Below are positions 15,933 through 24,786 of a stretch of 44,347 bases of DNA, piece after piece. The translations under genes were made by a program, and so were the position numbers. The notes beneath the pieces are model-generated. The model was not told the DNA's origin. It searched no databases and saw only the letters and a program-made list of their open reading frames with translations. Each line of letters begins with the position of its first letter. Position 1 is the first letter of the stretch. The DNA is from Bacteroidales bacterium. GTDB taxonomy: Bacteria > Bacteroidota > Bacteroidia > Bacteroidales > UBA1715. The stretch spans positions 1 through 44,347 of the forward strand of contig JAFZOY010000117.1 of assembly GCA_017552705.1 (NCBI GenBank), written 5' to 3'.

Positions 15933-16415
15933 TTATTTTATCTCCTCGAGCAATTTGTTTAAATCGGTTGTAATATTGTCCTCCGTTGTCTTGAGGGCTG
16001 GATAGTTGATTTGGTCGGAAATCAGATACGAAACGGGGAAATCCGTAAGAATCTGTTTATAGAACGAATACGCCTCGTCTTTTGAACGGAAATCACCCAC
16101 ACGGATTTTGAAAAACGGAGGTTGGTAAATCAAATATGCACCAACATCGGGATATTTCGAGAGAAATAGTTTTCGGGCATTTTGCACTTCGGAACGCGAA
16201 TTTGTGCCCGAAGAGTTATAAATCTGCACACGCCAACCCTGAATTTTCCCATTATTCGCCTTATTGATTTCAATATGGGTGTTTACCAACTCGGCTATGC
16301 GTGGATCTTGGTTAATCGTAATGGTGCCATAGTTCGCCTCAGGATTTTCCCCGCCTATTTGGGCTAAAACCGCAACATTCACAAGCATCAACACTATAAA
16401 AACAAATTGTTTCAT
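15933..16415 (-). CDS. Secreted SPOR-domain protein
   Basis: The 160-aa protein has a signal peptide (FVFIVLMLVNVAVLAQ). A SPOR domain lies at about 60-130: GWRVQIYNSSGTNSRSEVQNA, LFLSKYPDVGAYLIYQPPFFKIRVGDF, then EAYSFYKQI. SPOR domains bind denuded glycan strands of peptidoglycan, often at division sites. It is the last gene of the minus-strand run that begins at sufS and includes mltG, consistent with a cell-wall theme. Confidence 0.88.
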   Translation of the reverse strand: MKQFVFIVLMLVNVAVLAQIGGENPEANYGTITINQDPRIAELVNTHIEINKANNGKIQGWRVQIYNSSGTNSRSEVQNARKLFLSKYPDVGAYLIYQPPFFKIRVGDFRSKDEAYSFYKQILTDFPVSYLISDQINYPALKTTEDNITTDLNKLLEEIK

Positions 16416-16478
16416 TCCAAGATTTTATATGTACAAAAATAACATTTTCCTGCAACCACGGAAACGATTTCCAAAAAA

Positions 16479-17513
16479 TCATTTTTGCCGCTTGTCAATA
16501 TACGTCCGTTCAAAGTTAAGAATGTTCAATTTATTGGTGTACAAATCTTTCACGTAAGAACGGAGAATATTATATCTGACAAAGTTTCCTTTCAGGTTCA
16601 CGATGTTTGATTCCGAAATTTCATAGGAGAAATCCTCAGGAATACGTTTGAGAATATCTTTAATCCGTATGCTCGGCACCATCAGCATCGCATCGATTTT
16701 CCCCTCGACAAACAAATCAACGGTTTGGTCAATCGAATCCACACGGGTCATTGTGATGCTGTCGAGATACGGCAAATGGGTTCTGTTGGCATCGTATTTA
16801 TTATGCAAGTCATTTTTTATAAAACGGAACTGCGCACTGTCGGCTTCGTAGCTGAACGGACCTACGCCCACGGTGGATTGGTCGCCATATTTTTCCACCG
16901 CCTCATACGGAAGAATTGCCGCCGAAGGATGCGCAAGATTATTGATAAAACCCGGCGAAGGCTTGTCGAGCGTGATTTTCAGCGCATAGTCATTCAACAC
17001 TTGGATACCTTCGATCCGGCTTGTGTCGCGCACGGAATCGGGCAACGAAAAGTAATCTTTCGCCCCTTTTATGTGATACACCGTGTTAGTGAACGCATAA
17101 GTGCTGTATTTTGGATTTGCAAGCAAATGAAAGGTGTATTTCACATCATAGGCAGTCACATGGCGGGTTTCCTTACGTCCGAAACATTCGTCTCGCTGGA
17201 ACATTACCGTGGAATCAAGATTGAAAATATACACTGCGCCCGTATTGTCAACTTCCCACGTTTTGCAGATGGCATTCTCCACTTCAAGCGAAAAAGGATT
17301 GTATTGGAACAAACCTGTGTAAAAAATGCACGCAAGACTTTTTTCCAATTCGTTATGGACTGTTGGCGGAAAAATGTATTCGTCGAACGTCACATCGTAG
17401 ATGGCAAGATGCAGCACACCACCCGACTTGTCGTTTTTAGGCTTCGTTTTGAGTCCACTACCACAGGCGCACAAGCACACAATACTGATTACTATGGTAA
17501 GAAACCGTTTCAT
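16479..17513 (-). CDS. Lipoprotein of the ABC-type peptide/oligopeptide substrate-binding family (SBP_bac_5)
   Basis: The 344-aa protein has a lipobox ending at Cys17 (CLCAC). The family-5 binding-protein fold shows in FNLDSTVMFQRDE, VTAYDVKYTFHLLANPK, IQVLNDYALKITLDKPSPGF and LAHPSAAILPYEAVEKYG. It is shorter than DppA/OppA (about 500 aa); the C-terminal lobe is reduced. No ABC permease or ATPase genes are adjacent, so it may be an orphan binding protein or act in trans. Its ATG starts 3 bp after the stop of the preceding gene. Confidence 0.85.
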   Translation of the reverse strand: MKRFLTIVISIVCLCACGSGLKTKPKNDKSGGVLHLAIYDVTFDEYIFPPTVHNELEKSLACIFYTGLFQYNPFSLEVENAICKTWEVDNTGAVYIFNLDSTVMFQRDECFGRKETRHVTAYDVKYTFHLLANPKYSTYAFTNTVYHIKGAKDYFSLPDSVRDTSRIEGIQVLNDYALKITLDKPSPGFINNLAHPSAAILPYEAVEKYGDQSTVGVGPFSYEADSAQFRFIKNDLHNKYDANRTHLPYLDSITMTRVDSIDQTVDLFVEGKIDAMLMVPSIRIKDILKRIPEDFSYEISESNIVNLKGNFVRYNILRSYVKDLYTNKLNILNFERTYIDKRQK

Positions 17514-17516
17514 TCG

Positions 17517-17957
17517 CTACACATATTGGAAAATTGCGTTGAATGTGTTTTCCTGCTGTTTTGTGAAATTCTGCCGTGAAATACGCTGCACAAACGTGAA
17601 CATTCCCGATTCCGAAAGTTTTTGCTGAAAATCAGTGAGTTGCTCATCGGAAACAACGGGCGACAATTTCACAAAAAATGTGATATTCTTTAAGTAATCC
17701 AACAACGGACGACCATTTACCTGATTTTCCACAACAGTGGTCGTTACCTTGTCGATTGGGTTAACAAACGAATAATGCAACGGTTGCACACGTATTCCGT
17801 TTATTTCGATTTCCCTCGGTTTTTGTCCTTGTAAATCAATGGAAAGCAAGTTGTTGAGCGTTGCGCAAAATTGAAATACATTGAGGTTCGAGCATATAGC
17901 AAAAATCTCATACCGTTCGGTTTTCAAGGGCACTTTTATGGTTGTTTGCTTTCCCAT
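17517..17957 (-). CDS. Hypothetical protein, 146 aa
   Basis: There is no signal peptide or membrane segment. The N-terminal part reads IFAICSNLNVFQFCATLNNLLSIDLQG, and a later LDYLKNITFFVKLSP suggests an alpha/beta fold. I cannot name the family with confidence. It is tightly packed: it starts one base after the stop of the hydrolase gene and ends 3 bp before the SBP lipoprotein gene, so it is a genuine operon member. Confidence 0.65.
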   Translation of the reverse strand: MGKQTTIKVPLKTERYEIFAICSNLNVFQFCATLNNLLSIDLQGQKPREIEINGIRVQPLHYSFVNPIDKVTTTVVENQVNGRPLLDYLKNITFFVKLSPVVSDEQLTDFQQKLSESGMFTFVQRISRQNFTKQQENTFNAIFQYV

Positions 17958-17958
17958 A

Positions 17959-18690
17959 TCAGAAATCTTTTAGGAAAAACATCAAACTCAGCCAACATTC
18001 CTCGCGGGTGTCGGAATCCCACCAAAGCGTTTCCACGCCATGTTTTCCGTTTCCGCTTTCTGGTTTATACACCACAAACTTCGACGCTTCTATGCCAGCC
18101 GAAAGCTCCTGCACATACGGATATTCCGTTTGTGTACAACCAATATATGTTGGTGTTTTCAACCCTTTTATGTACTCGGCAATACTGAGCGTATTGAAAA
18201 ATTCTCCCGGACTATAGGCAATAACCGCCCGAATATCACCGCGGTCTTTCGCAACTTTCAGGCACAACGATGCCGAAAACGAACTTCCCATAAGGAAAAT
18301 CAGCGCACTTGGGTCGTTGGTTTGAATATAATTGATTGCTGCTTCAATATCTTTCTCGCACGACAGCAACGTCACGTTCATTTTATTCTGACGGGCTTGC
18401 TCAGCAGTCTCATTATTCACGAAATTCACTTCTTTCCCGTAACGCAAATCTACCGCCAAACAATTGAAATCGAGCTTTATCATGCGTTCCGCAATTTGTT
18501 GGAATTCACCTCGGCTATACTCCGCCTGATGGAACATCAGCATATATTTGTTCGACTCGGCAAAGGTTTCGTAGTAATCGGCGTTGATTGTAAGATTGTC
18601 AACCGCACGGAACGAAACTGTTCTCTGTCCGAATACAGCACTGCATAATCCGACAAACAAAAACAGTATATAAAGTTTAGTTTTCATCAA
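17959..18690 (-). CDS. Secreted alpha/beta-hydrolase-fold protein
   Basis: The 243-aa protein has a signal peptide ending near SAVFGQ. The hydrolase fold is indicated by a nucleophile-elbow-like MGSSFSAS (G-S-S-F-S) after IFLMG, DLRYGKE, AVIAYSPGEF, and a late GKHGVETLW giving a candidate catalytic His. The substrate is unknown; dienelactone-hydrolase-like and esterase relatives are possible. It starts with MMK; the second Met may be the real start. Confidence 0.75.
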   Translation of the reverse strand: MMKTKLYILFLFVGLCSAVFGQRTVSFRAVDNLTINADYYETFAESNKYMLMFHQAEYSRGEFQQIAERMIKLDFNCLAVDLRYGKEVNFVNNETAEQARQNKMNVTLLSCEKDIEAAINYIQTNDPSALIFLMGSSFSASLCLKVAKDRGDIRAVIAYSPGEFFNTLSIAEYIKGLKTPTYIGCTQTEYPYVQELSAGIEASKFVVYKPESGNGKHGVETLWWDSDTREECWLSLMFFLKDF

Positions 18691-18732
18691 TGACGAAAAT
18701 AAAAAATTACCCGCACTAATCCAAATCTTTCC

Positions 18733-19788
18733 TTAAAATCCTTCTTGATTTAGCCATTTTTGATATGCCGTGGCATAATTGCGGTGCTGCTCGAAGGTTG
18801 TCGAGAAATTGCTGTAGCCCGAATAATTCGGCTGTGCGCAGAAAAAGTAGAAGCCATGATGCTCATAATTCAAAACGGCATCGATGCCGGCTTTCGACGG
18901 CAAACAAATTGGACCGGGCGGCAGACCTTTATGCTCGTATGTGCTGTATGGAGATGTTTTTGCGCGTTCAATATGACCTTTGCGTACTCGTTTGATTTCG
19001 AAATCGTTCAGGGCGAATTTTATCGTGGGGTCGGCCTGCAGTTTCCCAGCCGTGGCTGTTCCATGCAGACGGTTCATATATACGCCCGCAATACGCGGTT
19101 TTTCGTCGTTGTGGCGTGTTTCCTGATCGACTATCGAGGCGAGTGTCATAACTTGCTGTGGCGTAAGGCCGATATTTGACGCCTTCTTGCGCCGCTTTTC
19201 CGTCCAAAATTGCGAATATTCCTTTGCCATACGTTCCAAAAATTGACGAGCCGATGTGTTCCAGTAAAATTCGTACGTATCGGGTAAGAACAGACATATT
19301 GTATTGGCTTTGTTGAAGCCTAAGGAATCCATAAACTGCCGATTGTTGGTAAGAAAAATCAAATCCTCGTATTTTGCTTCCAATTTTTCGGAGACAAGTT
19401 CAAGAACTTCTTCGTAATGACGGGCATTGGTAATAGAAAGTCGTACTGTTGCACGTTTTCCCGAGCGAAATAAACGAACCGCCTCGAACGCCGACATGCC
19501 ATTCTGTAACTCGTACAAACCAGGGTAAATGTGATGTTCCAAATCGAGAACCTTTGCAGCAATTTTAAGTCCCTTGGGATGTTTTACATTCAGATCCTTC
19601 TCAAGATAATCTATAATGTTGTCAACCGTGGAACCTGTTTCAACCGCGAATCTGATTTTTTCTTGGCCGCTGTTGCTGTAAATGTTTCCGCCAAATACAA
19701 TCCGTGCCGTGTACAATCCTGCCACTACCAAAACAGCGGCAAGTATCACTATCGCGCCACGTAATTTTGATTGATTTTTCTGTGCCAT
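18733..19788 (-). CDS. mltG: Endolytic murein transglycosylase MltG
   Basis: Cleaves nascent glycan strands in the periplasm and sets their length. The 351-aa protein has one N-terminal membrane anchor (GAIVILAAVLVVAGLYTA), a LysM-like region with VETGSTVDNIIDYL, and the YceG/MltG catalytic domain. That domain shows CLFLPDTYEFYW, TLASIVDQETRHNDEKPRIAGVYMNRL and LQADPTIKFAL, then SPYSTYEHKGLPPGPICLPS. The catalytic Glu lies in the DQET segment. It starts 10 bp after the S66 peptidase gene. Confidence 0.95.
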   Translation of the reverse strand: MAQKNQSKLRGAIVILAAVLVVAGLYTARIVFGGNIYSNSGQEKIRFAVETGSTVDNIIDYLEKDLNVKHPKGLKIAAKVLDLEHHIYPGLYELQNGMSAFEAVRLFRSGKRATVRLSITNARHYEEVLELVSEKLEAKYEDLIFLTNNRQFMDSLGFNKANTICLFLPDTYEFYWNTSARQFLERMAKEYSQFWTEKRRKKASNIGLTPQQVMTLASIVDQETRHNDEKPRIAGVYMNRLHGTATAGKLQADPTIKFALNDFEIKRVRKGHIERAKTSPYSTYEHKGLPPGPICLPSKAGIDAVLNYEHHGFYFFCAQPNYSGYSNFSTTFEQHRNYATAYQKWLNQEGF

Positions 19789-19798
19789 ACTGTTATTG

Positions 19799-20830
19799 TT
19801 AATAGCGTATTTCCGCCTTGTCTGCGGTCACTTCGAGAGTTACCATGCGTCCTAAATAGGTTGCAAGGTTTTTGGAGCCGTGTCCTATTTTTATACCATA
19901 CAAAATTGGCACGTTCAAATCGTCGAAGTAATTGTGTATGATTTCGTTAAGTGGTCTGTCGTTTCCTTGCGACATGCTGGTGAAATCGCCAACAACCACA
20001 CCTTTGATACAATCCAATTTTCCGCTCAACTTTAGGTTTGCCAACATTCTGTCGATTGCGTAATTGGCTTCGCCCGTGTCTTCAATGAAAAGGATGGCGT
20101 TTTTCACATTCAAATCGAACAATGTTCCGCCCAAACTATAGGTTAACGACAGATTTCCGCCAACCAAACGGCCTTCAGCCTTGCCTTCCACGCAGTTGTC
20201 GTTGGTGGTGATGCTCTGCGACTGCAATTCGCCAAAAAGAGCCTTGCGGAGGCTTTCCACACTCTCATCATCTGAAAAATCCTTTACCATTGGACCATGG
20301 ATTGACTCAATGCCACGGTTGTTCAGCGCAATGTGCAGACCTGTAACATCGCTGTAACCCACTATCCATTTAGGATTGTTTTCCAACGGCGAAAAATCTA
20401 TAAACGAAAGCACCTGAGCCACGCCGTAGCCGCCACGTGCGGCAATCAACGCCTTAACGTGCGGATTATCGACCAACTTTTGGAAACCCTCAATCCGCTC
20501 GCTCTGCGTGCCTGCATACCGTCCGTCCTGATTGTAAAGGTTTTCAGCCTCCTCAACATACAATCCCCAACTGCGGAGCTTCGAAATTCCCGAAGCCAAA
20601 TCACTTTCCGTAACATAGTTCGACAGCGCAAACACGCCCACCGTATCGCCAGCCTTTAGATACGCCGGACGGATGTCGTCGGTGATTTCCTGCTGCTCCA
20701 ACAGCACTGTTTGATAATAGTAACTGGTGTAAACGCTGTCAACATTGGTGATGTAGGTATTGTAATAATACTCTTTCTTACAGCCCGTTACAACAAAAAC
20801 GATACAGATGATTGCAAATATTTTTTTCAT
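19799..20830 (-). CDS. S66-family LD-carboxypeptidase lipoprotein
   Basis: The 343-aa protein has a lipobox ending at Cys17 (VTGC). The S66 (LdcA/MccF) fold shows in AGDTVGVFALS, ARGGYGVAQVLSFIDF, the nucleophile-serine motif IVGYSDVTGLH, SIHGPMV, GGNLSLTYSLGGT, FIEDTGE (Glu) and IKIGHG (His), giving a Ser-Glu-His triad. Many relatives are cytosolic and cleave L,D-tetrapeptides during wall recycling. The lipid anchor suggests an envelope role here. It starts 21 bp after sufS and precedes mltG. Confidence 0.92.
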   Translation of the reverse strand: MKKIFAIICIVFVVTGCKKEYYYNTYITNVDSVYTSYYYQTVLLEQQEITDDIRPAYLKAGDTVGVFALSNYVTESDLASGISKLRSWGLYVEEAENLYNQDGRYAGTQSERIEGFQKLVDNPHVKALIAARGGYGVAQVLSFIDFSPLENNPKWIVGYSDVTGLHIALNNRGIESIHGPMVKDFSDDESVESLRKALFGELQSQSITTNDNCVEGKAEGRLVGGNLSLTYSLGGTLFDLNVKNAILFIEDTGEANYAIDRMLANLKLSGKLDCIKGVVVGDFTSMSQGNDRPLNEIIHNYFDDLNVPILYGIKIGHGSKNLATYLGRMVTLEVTADKAEIRY

Positions 20831-20851
20831 ATCTTATTGATTTATATTGTC

Positions 20852-22069
20852 TTATTCGAACATTGCCGCCACACGCGAAAGAATCCGCACGGCATAGTCT
20901 ATTTCATCTTTAGTATTGTATAAACCGAACGACATCCGCGCAGTGCCAGGAACGCCGTAAAACTGCATAATAGGCTCGGTGCAGTGTGTTCCCGTGCGGA
21001 TGGCTATTCCTTGTTTGTCGAGAATCATACCGATGTCGGCGGAATGCGCGCCAGCGACCTCAAACGAAATTGCACCGGCTTTTTCGGGTGCAGTGCCGAT
21101 AATAGTCACCTGCGGGATTTCCATCATTTTTTCGGTGGCATACGCCATCAACTCCGCTTCGTGTTTTTGAATGGATTCAATTCCAAGATTCATAACATAT
21201 TGCAACGCAACGCCCAACGCATGTGCGCCAACATAATTTGTGGTTCCTGCCTCGAATTTGAACGGAAGTTCATTGTATTCTGTTTTTTCGAGCGTCACAG
21301 TGCGAATCATATCGCCGCCGCCTTGGTAGGGCGGAAGTTTTTCGAGCCATTGCTCTTTCCCCCACAGCACGCCAATGCCCGTAGGCGCATACACTTTATG
21401 CCCGGAAAACGCAAAGAAATCGCAATCCAACTGCTGCACGTCTATCGGGTAATGCTGGATTGACTGCGCGCCGTCAATCATAATCGGCACATTATGCCCG
21501 TGGGCAATGTCAATCAGGGTTTTTATGGGGTTCACCGTACCAAGTGTGTTGGAGATATGTACCACCGAAACAAACTTGGTTTTTTCAGTAAACAAATTCT
21601 TATATGCCTCAATATCAAGCACCCCAGCCGTATTGAACGGAATAAAACGCAATTTTGCCTTATGGCGCGCGCACACAATCTGCCACGGCACCAAATTGGA
21701 ATGATGTTCCATTGCCGAAACTATCACCTCGTCGCCTTCGTGGAGAAACGCCTCGCCGAATGTTTGGGCAACAAGGTTCAACGATTCCGTAACTCCTTTG
21801 GTGAAAATAATCTCGTGGCTTTTGGGCGCGTTGATAAACGTTTGCACAATATTCCGCGCCTGTTCGTATTGCGTGGTCGAAATCTGGCTCAGCGTATGGA
21901 TGCCACGATGAATATTGCTGTTGGTTTGGCTATATGCCTCAACTATGGCATCAATCACTGCCTGCGGTTTCTGTGTTGTGGCGGCATTGTCGAAATACAC
22001 CAGCGGGTGGTTGTTGACAGTGCGCCCCAGAATCGGGAAGTCGTTTCGTATGGATTGTACATCGTACAT
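20852..22069 (-). CDS. sufS: Cysteine desulfurase SufS
   Basis: PLP enzyme that frees sulfur from cysteine for Fe-S clusters. The 405-aa protein begins YFDNAATTQKPQAVIDAI, has SAMEHHSNLVPWQ, the PLP lysine in FSGHKVYAPTGIGVLWG and the active-site Cys in IRTGTHCTEPIM. These are group II (SufS/CsdA) features. The sufB, sufC and sufD genes are not in the window, so sufS is separated from the usual cluster. It leads the seven-gene minus-strand run to 15933. Confidence 0.96.
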   Translation of the reverse strand: MYDVQSIRNDFPILGRTVNNHPLVYFDNAATTQKPQAVIDAIVEAYSQTNSNIHRGIHTLSQISTTQYEQARNIVQTFINAPKSHEIIFTKGVTESLNLVAQTFGEAFLHEGDEVIVSAMEHHSNLVPWQIVCARHKAKLRFIPFNTAGVLDIEAYKNLFTEKTKFVSVVHISNTLGTVNPIKTLIDIAHGHNVPIMIDGAQSIQHYPIDVQQLDCDFFAFSGHKVYAPTGIGVLWGKEQWLEKLPPYQGGGDMIRTVTLEKTEYNELPFKFEAGTTNYVGAHALGVALQYVMNLGIESIQKHEAELMAYATEKMMEIPQVTIIGTAPEKAGAISFEVAGAHSADIGMILDKQGIAIRTGTHCTEPIMQFYGVPGTARMSFGLYNTKDEIDYAVRILSRVAAMFE

Positions 22070-22105
22070 AACCAGATTTTTTGCAAAATTGGCAAATAAT
22101 TTTGG

Positions 22106-22142
22106 AAAAAAAAAGAACCCCCGCCGTTTCGGGCGAGGGTTC
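22106..22142 (-). terminator. Rho-independent terminator of the 412-aa secreted protein gene
   Basis: On the minus strand a GC-rich stem (GAACCCTCGCC / GGCGGGGGTTC, minor mismatch) with a short GAAAC-type loop is followed by nine T residues. It lies about 25 bp after the stop codon at 22168. Confidence 0.85.
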
Positions 22143-22167
22143 GTATAGATTTGTAATCTAATTCAGA

Positions 22168-23406
22168 TTATTTTACTACGAAAGAGATAGCACCTTCAGC
22201 AGTTTTTGCGAAATAGATACCAGCTTTCAAAGTGTTGATTGCAAATTCATCAGATGCAGTTGCAACAACTTGACCAGCTTGGTTGTAAACTACGATTGAA
22301 GAAGAGTAGATTACACCGTTTTCGAATACTACGTTAGATACTTCTTCTACAGCAGAAGGAGCGTCTTTTGGAGCTGAGAATTGAGCTGTTTCGCTAATAG
22401 TAGCTTCAACAGAACCATTTTCGAAGTAAAGAGCCAATGTTTTGTCAGCAGCTTCAGCGAAAAGAACATCTACCATTTTGTATACTTTTTCACCTGTTGT
22501 TTCATTAACCTCTTTTGGATCAGTAGCTTTTTCAACAGCATACGAGAATGTTTCTTCTACTTTTTGACCAGCTTTGATGTTGTAAGCGAAAGAGATGAAT
22601 TTATCTGTTGTTTGTTCGAAATAGTGACCATCTGATTGTTGTGCGTTATCAGCCAATGCATACATAAGAGTTGCTATATCAGCTTTAGCAGTACCTTTGA
22701 AAGTAACGTTTACGAATTTTCCTGCTGCAACGTCTTTACCATCAACTTTGCTATTAGTGATTGATTGATATTGGTAATTATTGTTTGCGTCAGATTTTTT
22801 GTTGTAAGTAAGAGTAACAGGATTTTCAATATCTACTTTTTCAGCGAACACTACTTCCAATGTGGCATCAGAAATAATGAATGGATCTGCAGAATTGAAG
22901 CCTTCATCTTCTGATGTTCCTGCATACAAGAAACCCAATACCAAACCAGCGTCAGTCAAACCGCCTTCAACTTCTTCACCTTTTTGGTTAACTGTAACGT
23001 TATCAAGGAACATTACACCTTCCAAAACAAATTCTTCACCTTTAGTAACTTTAACTTCAGGATATGAAGAAGACAAAGCAGTGTACCAAGCTGCAACTTC
23101 ACGTTCGTCAACAACTGACATTTGCAATGTACCTGTGTTACTTGCTTTACCAGTGATTTTAACTTGGAAACCTTGTCCTACTTCAGGAACCCAAGCGATA
23201 TCGCCTGTCGTTTCTTCCACAGCATCAACCAATGCACCACGGTAGCCAGCTTGCCATTGAATAGAGGTACCGTTTGCATCTTGTGTACCATACGAGTTGT
23301 AATCAACGCTGATTTCTTTTTTTGCATCATCGAATTCCCAAGTATTACCAGCATAAGTAGCAACGCCCATCAATGCAGATGCTAATAGTAAAAATACTTT
23401 TTTCAT
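22168..23406 (-). CDS. Abundant secreted protein with type IX-like C-terminal sorting domain
   Basis: The 412-aa protein has a signal peptide (VFLLLASALMGVATYA). A beta-rich region starts NTWEFDDAKKEISVDYN and continues with IQWQAGYRGALVDAVEE, like an exported beta-sandwich. The end (SSSIVVYNQAGQVVATASDEFAINTLKAGIYF) is a compact beta domain of the T9SS/Por sorting type. Codon choice is strongly biased (GCT, GTT, GAA, AAA-rich) compared with neighbours, and it has a textbook promoter and terminator, so it is probably highly expressed. No catalytic motif is seen; carbohydrate binding is possible but unproven. Confidence 0.75.
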   Translation of the reverse strand: MKKVFLLLASALMGVATYAGNTWEFDDAKKEISVDYNSYGTQDANGTSIQWQAGYRGALVDAVEETTGDIAWVPEVGQGFQVKITGKASNTGTLQMSVVDEREVAAWYTALSSSYPEVKVTKGEEFVLEGVMFLDNVTVNQKGEEVEGGLTDAGLVLGFLYAGTSEDEGFNSADPFIISDATLEVVFAEKVDIENPVTLTYNKKSDANNNYQYQSITNSKVDGKDVAAGKFVNVTFKGTAKADIATLMYALADNAQQSDGHYFEQTTDKFISFAYNIKAGQKVEETFSYAVEKATDPKEVNETTGEKVYKMVDVLFAEAADKTLALYFENGSVEATISETAQFSAPKDAPSAVEEVSNVVFENGVIYSSSIVVYNQAGQVVATASDEFAINTLKAGIYFAKTAEGAISFVVK

Positions 23407-23451
23407 AATCTTTTTGTTTTAAATTATACTTTTAGAAATTTTTTAACTACG

Positions 23452-23481
23452 CAAATATAGGTTGTTTTTTTGAAATAGCAA
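23452..23481 (-). promoter_or_regulatory. Strong promoter of the 412-aa secreted protein gene
   Basis: On the minus strand, TTG (23481-23479), a 19-bp spacer and TATATTTG (23459-23452) make an ideal Bacteroidetes promoter. The leader is about 40 nt. Confidence 0.85.
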
Positions 23482-23550
23482 TAGAGAACGAGGGAAATTT
23501 ATATTAAAATCGTGATTGATTCGAAAATTTTACAATACAACATAATATAT

Positions 23551-23570
23551 ACGATGTGCATCCTCTCTAC
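23551..23570. repeat. Degenerate copy of the GTAGAGACG palindrome
   Basis: ACGATGTGCATCCTCTCTAC matches the inner and right part of the palindromes at 24703-24730 and 25482-25509 with small losses. Confidence 0.5.
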
Positions 23571-23594
23571 TCAATAAAGATTATTTGCTTCCTT

Positions 23595-23624
23595 GTTACT
23601 TTTTCTCTTGAAAGAAAAAGTAAC
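23595..23624. repeat. GTTACTTTTTC inverted repeat
   Basis: A perfect 11-bp inverted repeat: GTTACTTTTTC at 23595-23605 and GAAAAAGTAAC at 23614-23624, with an 8-nt loop. The left arm plus loop (19 nt) recurs exactly at 43855-43873, where it truncates an ORF6N gene. Confidence 0.85.
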
Positions 23625-23641
23625 CAAAAAGTTCAAGACAG

Positions 23642-23664
23642 ACCCGATTCGCATCGAACCGGGT
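23642..23664 (-). terminator. Hairpin after the 199-aa secreted protein gene
   Basis: ACCCGATTCG-CAT-CGAACCGGGT forms a 10-bp stem with one G-T or A-C position. It lies 12 bp after the stop at 23676 on the minus strand. There is no immediate long T-run. The core closely resembles the terminator at 25518-25550. Confidence 0.55.
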
Positions 23665-23675
23665 TATTATTTCTT

Positions 23676-24275
23676 CTAATGCCAATTAGCAGGATTTCTT
23701 AAAGCGGATTTGAGCTTTTCCGACTCGTTTTTCAATTCGCTTTCGAAATAATCAATTGCCATTGTTTGGGCATCTTTATAATTATACGTGCAGTATCGTT
23801 TTACGGTATATTTTCCGTTCACTTTTTTGTAGAAATCTGCCAAAATAGGACCGCTTATCATTTTTTGTTTGCATTTTTCTTCAACTATGCTCAATAGTTC
23901 TGCCACAGTAGAACCTTTTTCCTGAATACCACCATTCTTTTCTATAATAGATTTCATTTGTGACATAAGATGCTTAAGCATCTGTTGCACAGCTTTTTCG
24001 CGAGCCGAAGTCTTTGCCTGGACTAACGACGCATCCGACGCAGTTCCAATAACAATAAAATATTTTAATGAACTATTCTTCTCGTTAATCAATTGCTTTT
24101 CATAAGCAAATTCCAACTGCTTTTTCATTGGATGCAAAGCATCAGGCATTATATCATAGCCTTCTTTTGTCAACTTTTTTGCTTCAACTTTTGGTTTATC
24201 AATCGTTGCGTTCTGAGCCAACGACATCAATGAAAAACCACAAAAAATCGTAAGGATCAACAATAACTTTCTCAT
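23676..24275 (-). CDS. Secreted hypothetical protein, 199 aa
   Basis: A signal peptide (LLLILTIFCGFSLMSLAQ) is followed by a helical, lysine-rich protein. YFIVIGTASDASLVQAKTSAREKAVQQM resembles the strand-helix core of LPP20-like envelope proteins, in which a savant segment precedes an Ala-rich helix. That relation is weak. Function is unknown. The gene stands alone between two hairpin structures and has a -7-like element 20 bp upstream. Confidence 0.75.
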   Translation of the reverse strand: MRKLLLILTIFCGFSLMSLAQNATIDKPKVEAKKLTKEGYDIMPDALHPMKKQLEFAYEKQLINEKNSSLKYFIVIGTASDASLVQAKTSAREKAVQQMLKHLMSQMKSIIEKNGGIQEKGSTVAELLSIVEEKCKQKMISGPILADFYKKVNGKYTVKRYCTYNYKDAQTMAIDYFESELKNESEKLKSALRNPANWH

Positions 24276-24295
24276 ATTTTTAATTTTTTATACTA

Positions 24296-24303
24296 CAAAT
24301 GTA
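24296..24303 (-). promoter_or_regulatory. -7 element for the 199-aa secreted protein
   Basis: Minus-strand TACATTTG fits TAnnTTTG and gives a leader of about 15-20 nt. The -33 box is not clear, and the site overlaps the start of the broken BRO-N frame on the other strand. Confidence 0.4.
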
Positions 24304-24786
24304 GTGAATATTTCAATAATCATACCACCATTGAATAAAATATCCTCTATCCGATTTTTTAACGACCGCGAAGTGCGGGCCGTTTGGGACGAAAGTCAAA
24401 ACAAATGGTGGTTTTCGGCAACCGACATTGTGCAAGCAATCAACAACGAGCCAGATTATGTAAAAGCTGGAAACTATTGGCGATGGCTTAAAAAGAAATT
24501 GAAAAACGAAGGGAATGAAGTCGTGAGTGTCACTCACGACTTCAAGTTCGAAGCTCCCGACGGAAAAAAACATGCTGCCGACGCACTTGATGATGCAGGT
24601 GTACAAATGTTGGCAACAAATCCACGCCTATCTTTTGGGCGGGTTTTATGCGATTGTGAGAATTTACGAAACAAAAAAATCAAAAATTGCCGTGATGCCA
24701 TCGTAGAGACGATGTGTACATCGTCTCTACAGAGGTTTCAATTCAATAGTCATTCCCAATGCCGAGGCAATTCGATACAGGGTTGA
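24304..24786 (+). pseudogene. Broken BRO-N (phage antirepressor-like) gene
   Basis: The start LNKISSIRFFNDREVRAVW, KWWFSATDIVQAI, YWRWLKKKLKNEGNE and EAPDGKKHAADALD is a BRO-family N-terminal DNA-binding domain. After about residue 100 homology stops. The remaining frame runs through ATNPRLSFG and then across the GTAGAGACG palindrome (24703-24730) and the antisense of the higA-like gene. Only GTG (24304) or TTG (24331) starts are available. I read it as a 3'-truncated remnant with a meaningless tail. Confidence 0.7.
24703..24730. repeat. GTAGAGACG palindrome, copy 1
   Basis: Arms GTAGAGACGATGT (24703-24715) and ACATCGTCTCTAC (24718-24730) are a perfect 13-bp inverted repeat with a GT centre. 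The right arm ends at the 3' end of the higA-like gene (stop at 24727). Confidence 0.9.

Noticed and set aside
16725..17579. 284-aa plus-strand open frame
   Set aside because: Although long, it is antisense to the SBP lipoprotein, is rich in Arg, His and Phe without any family pattern, and has no start signal.
18040..18648. 202-aa plus-strand open frame
   Set aside because: Antisense to the alpha/beta-hydrolase gene, with a composition typical of a shadow frame.
21494..22099. 201-aa plus-strand open frame
   Set aside because: Antisense to sufS, with no recognisable domain.
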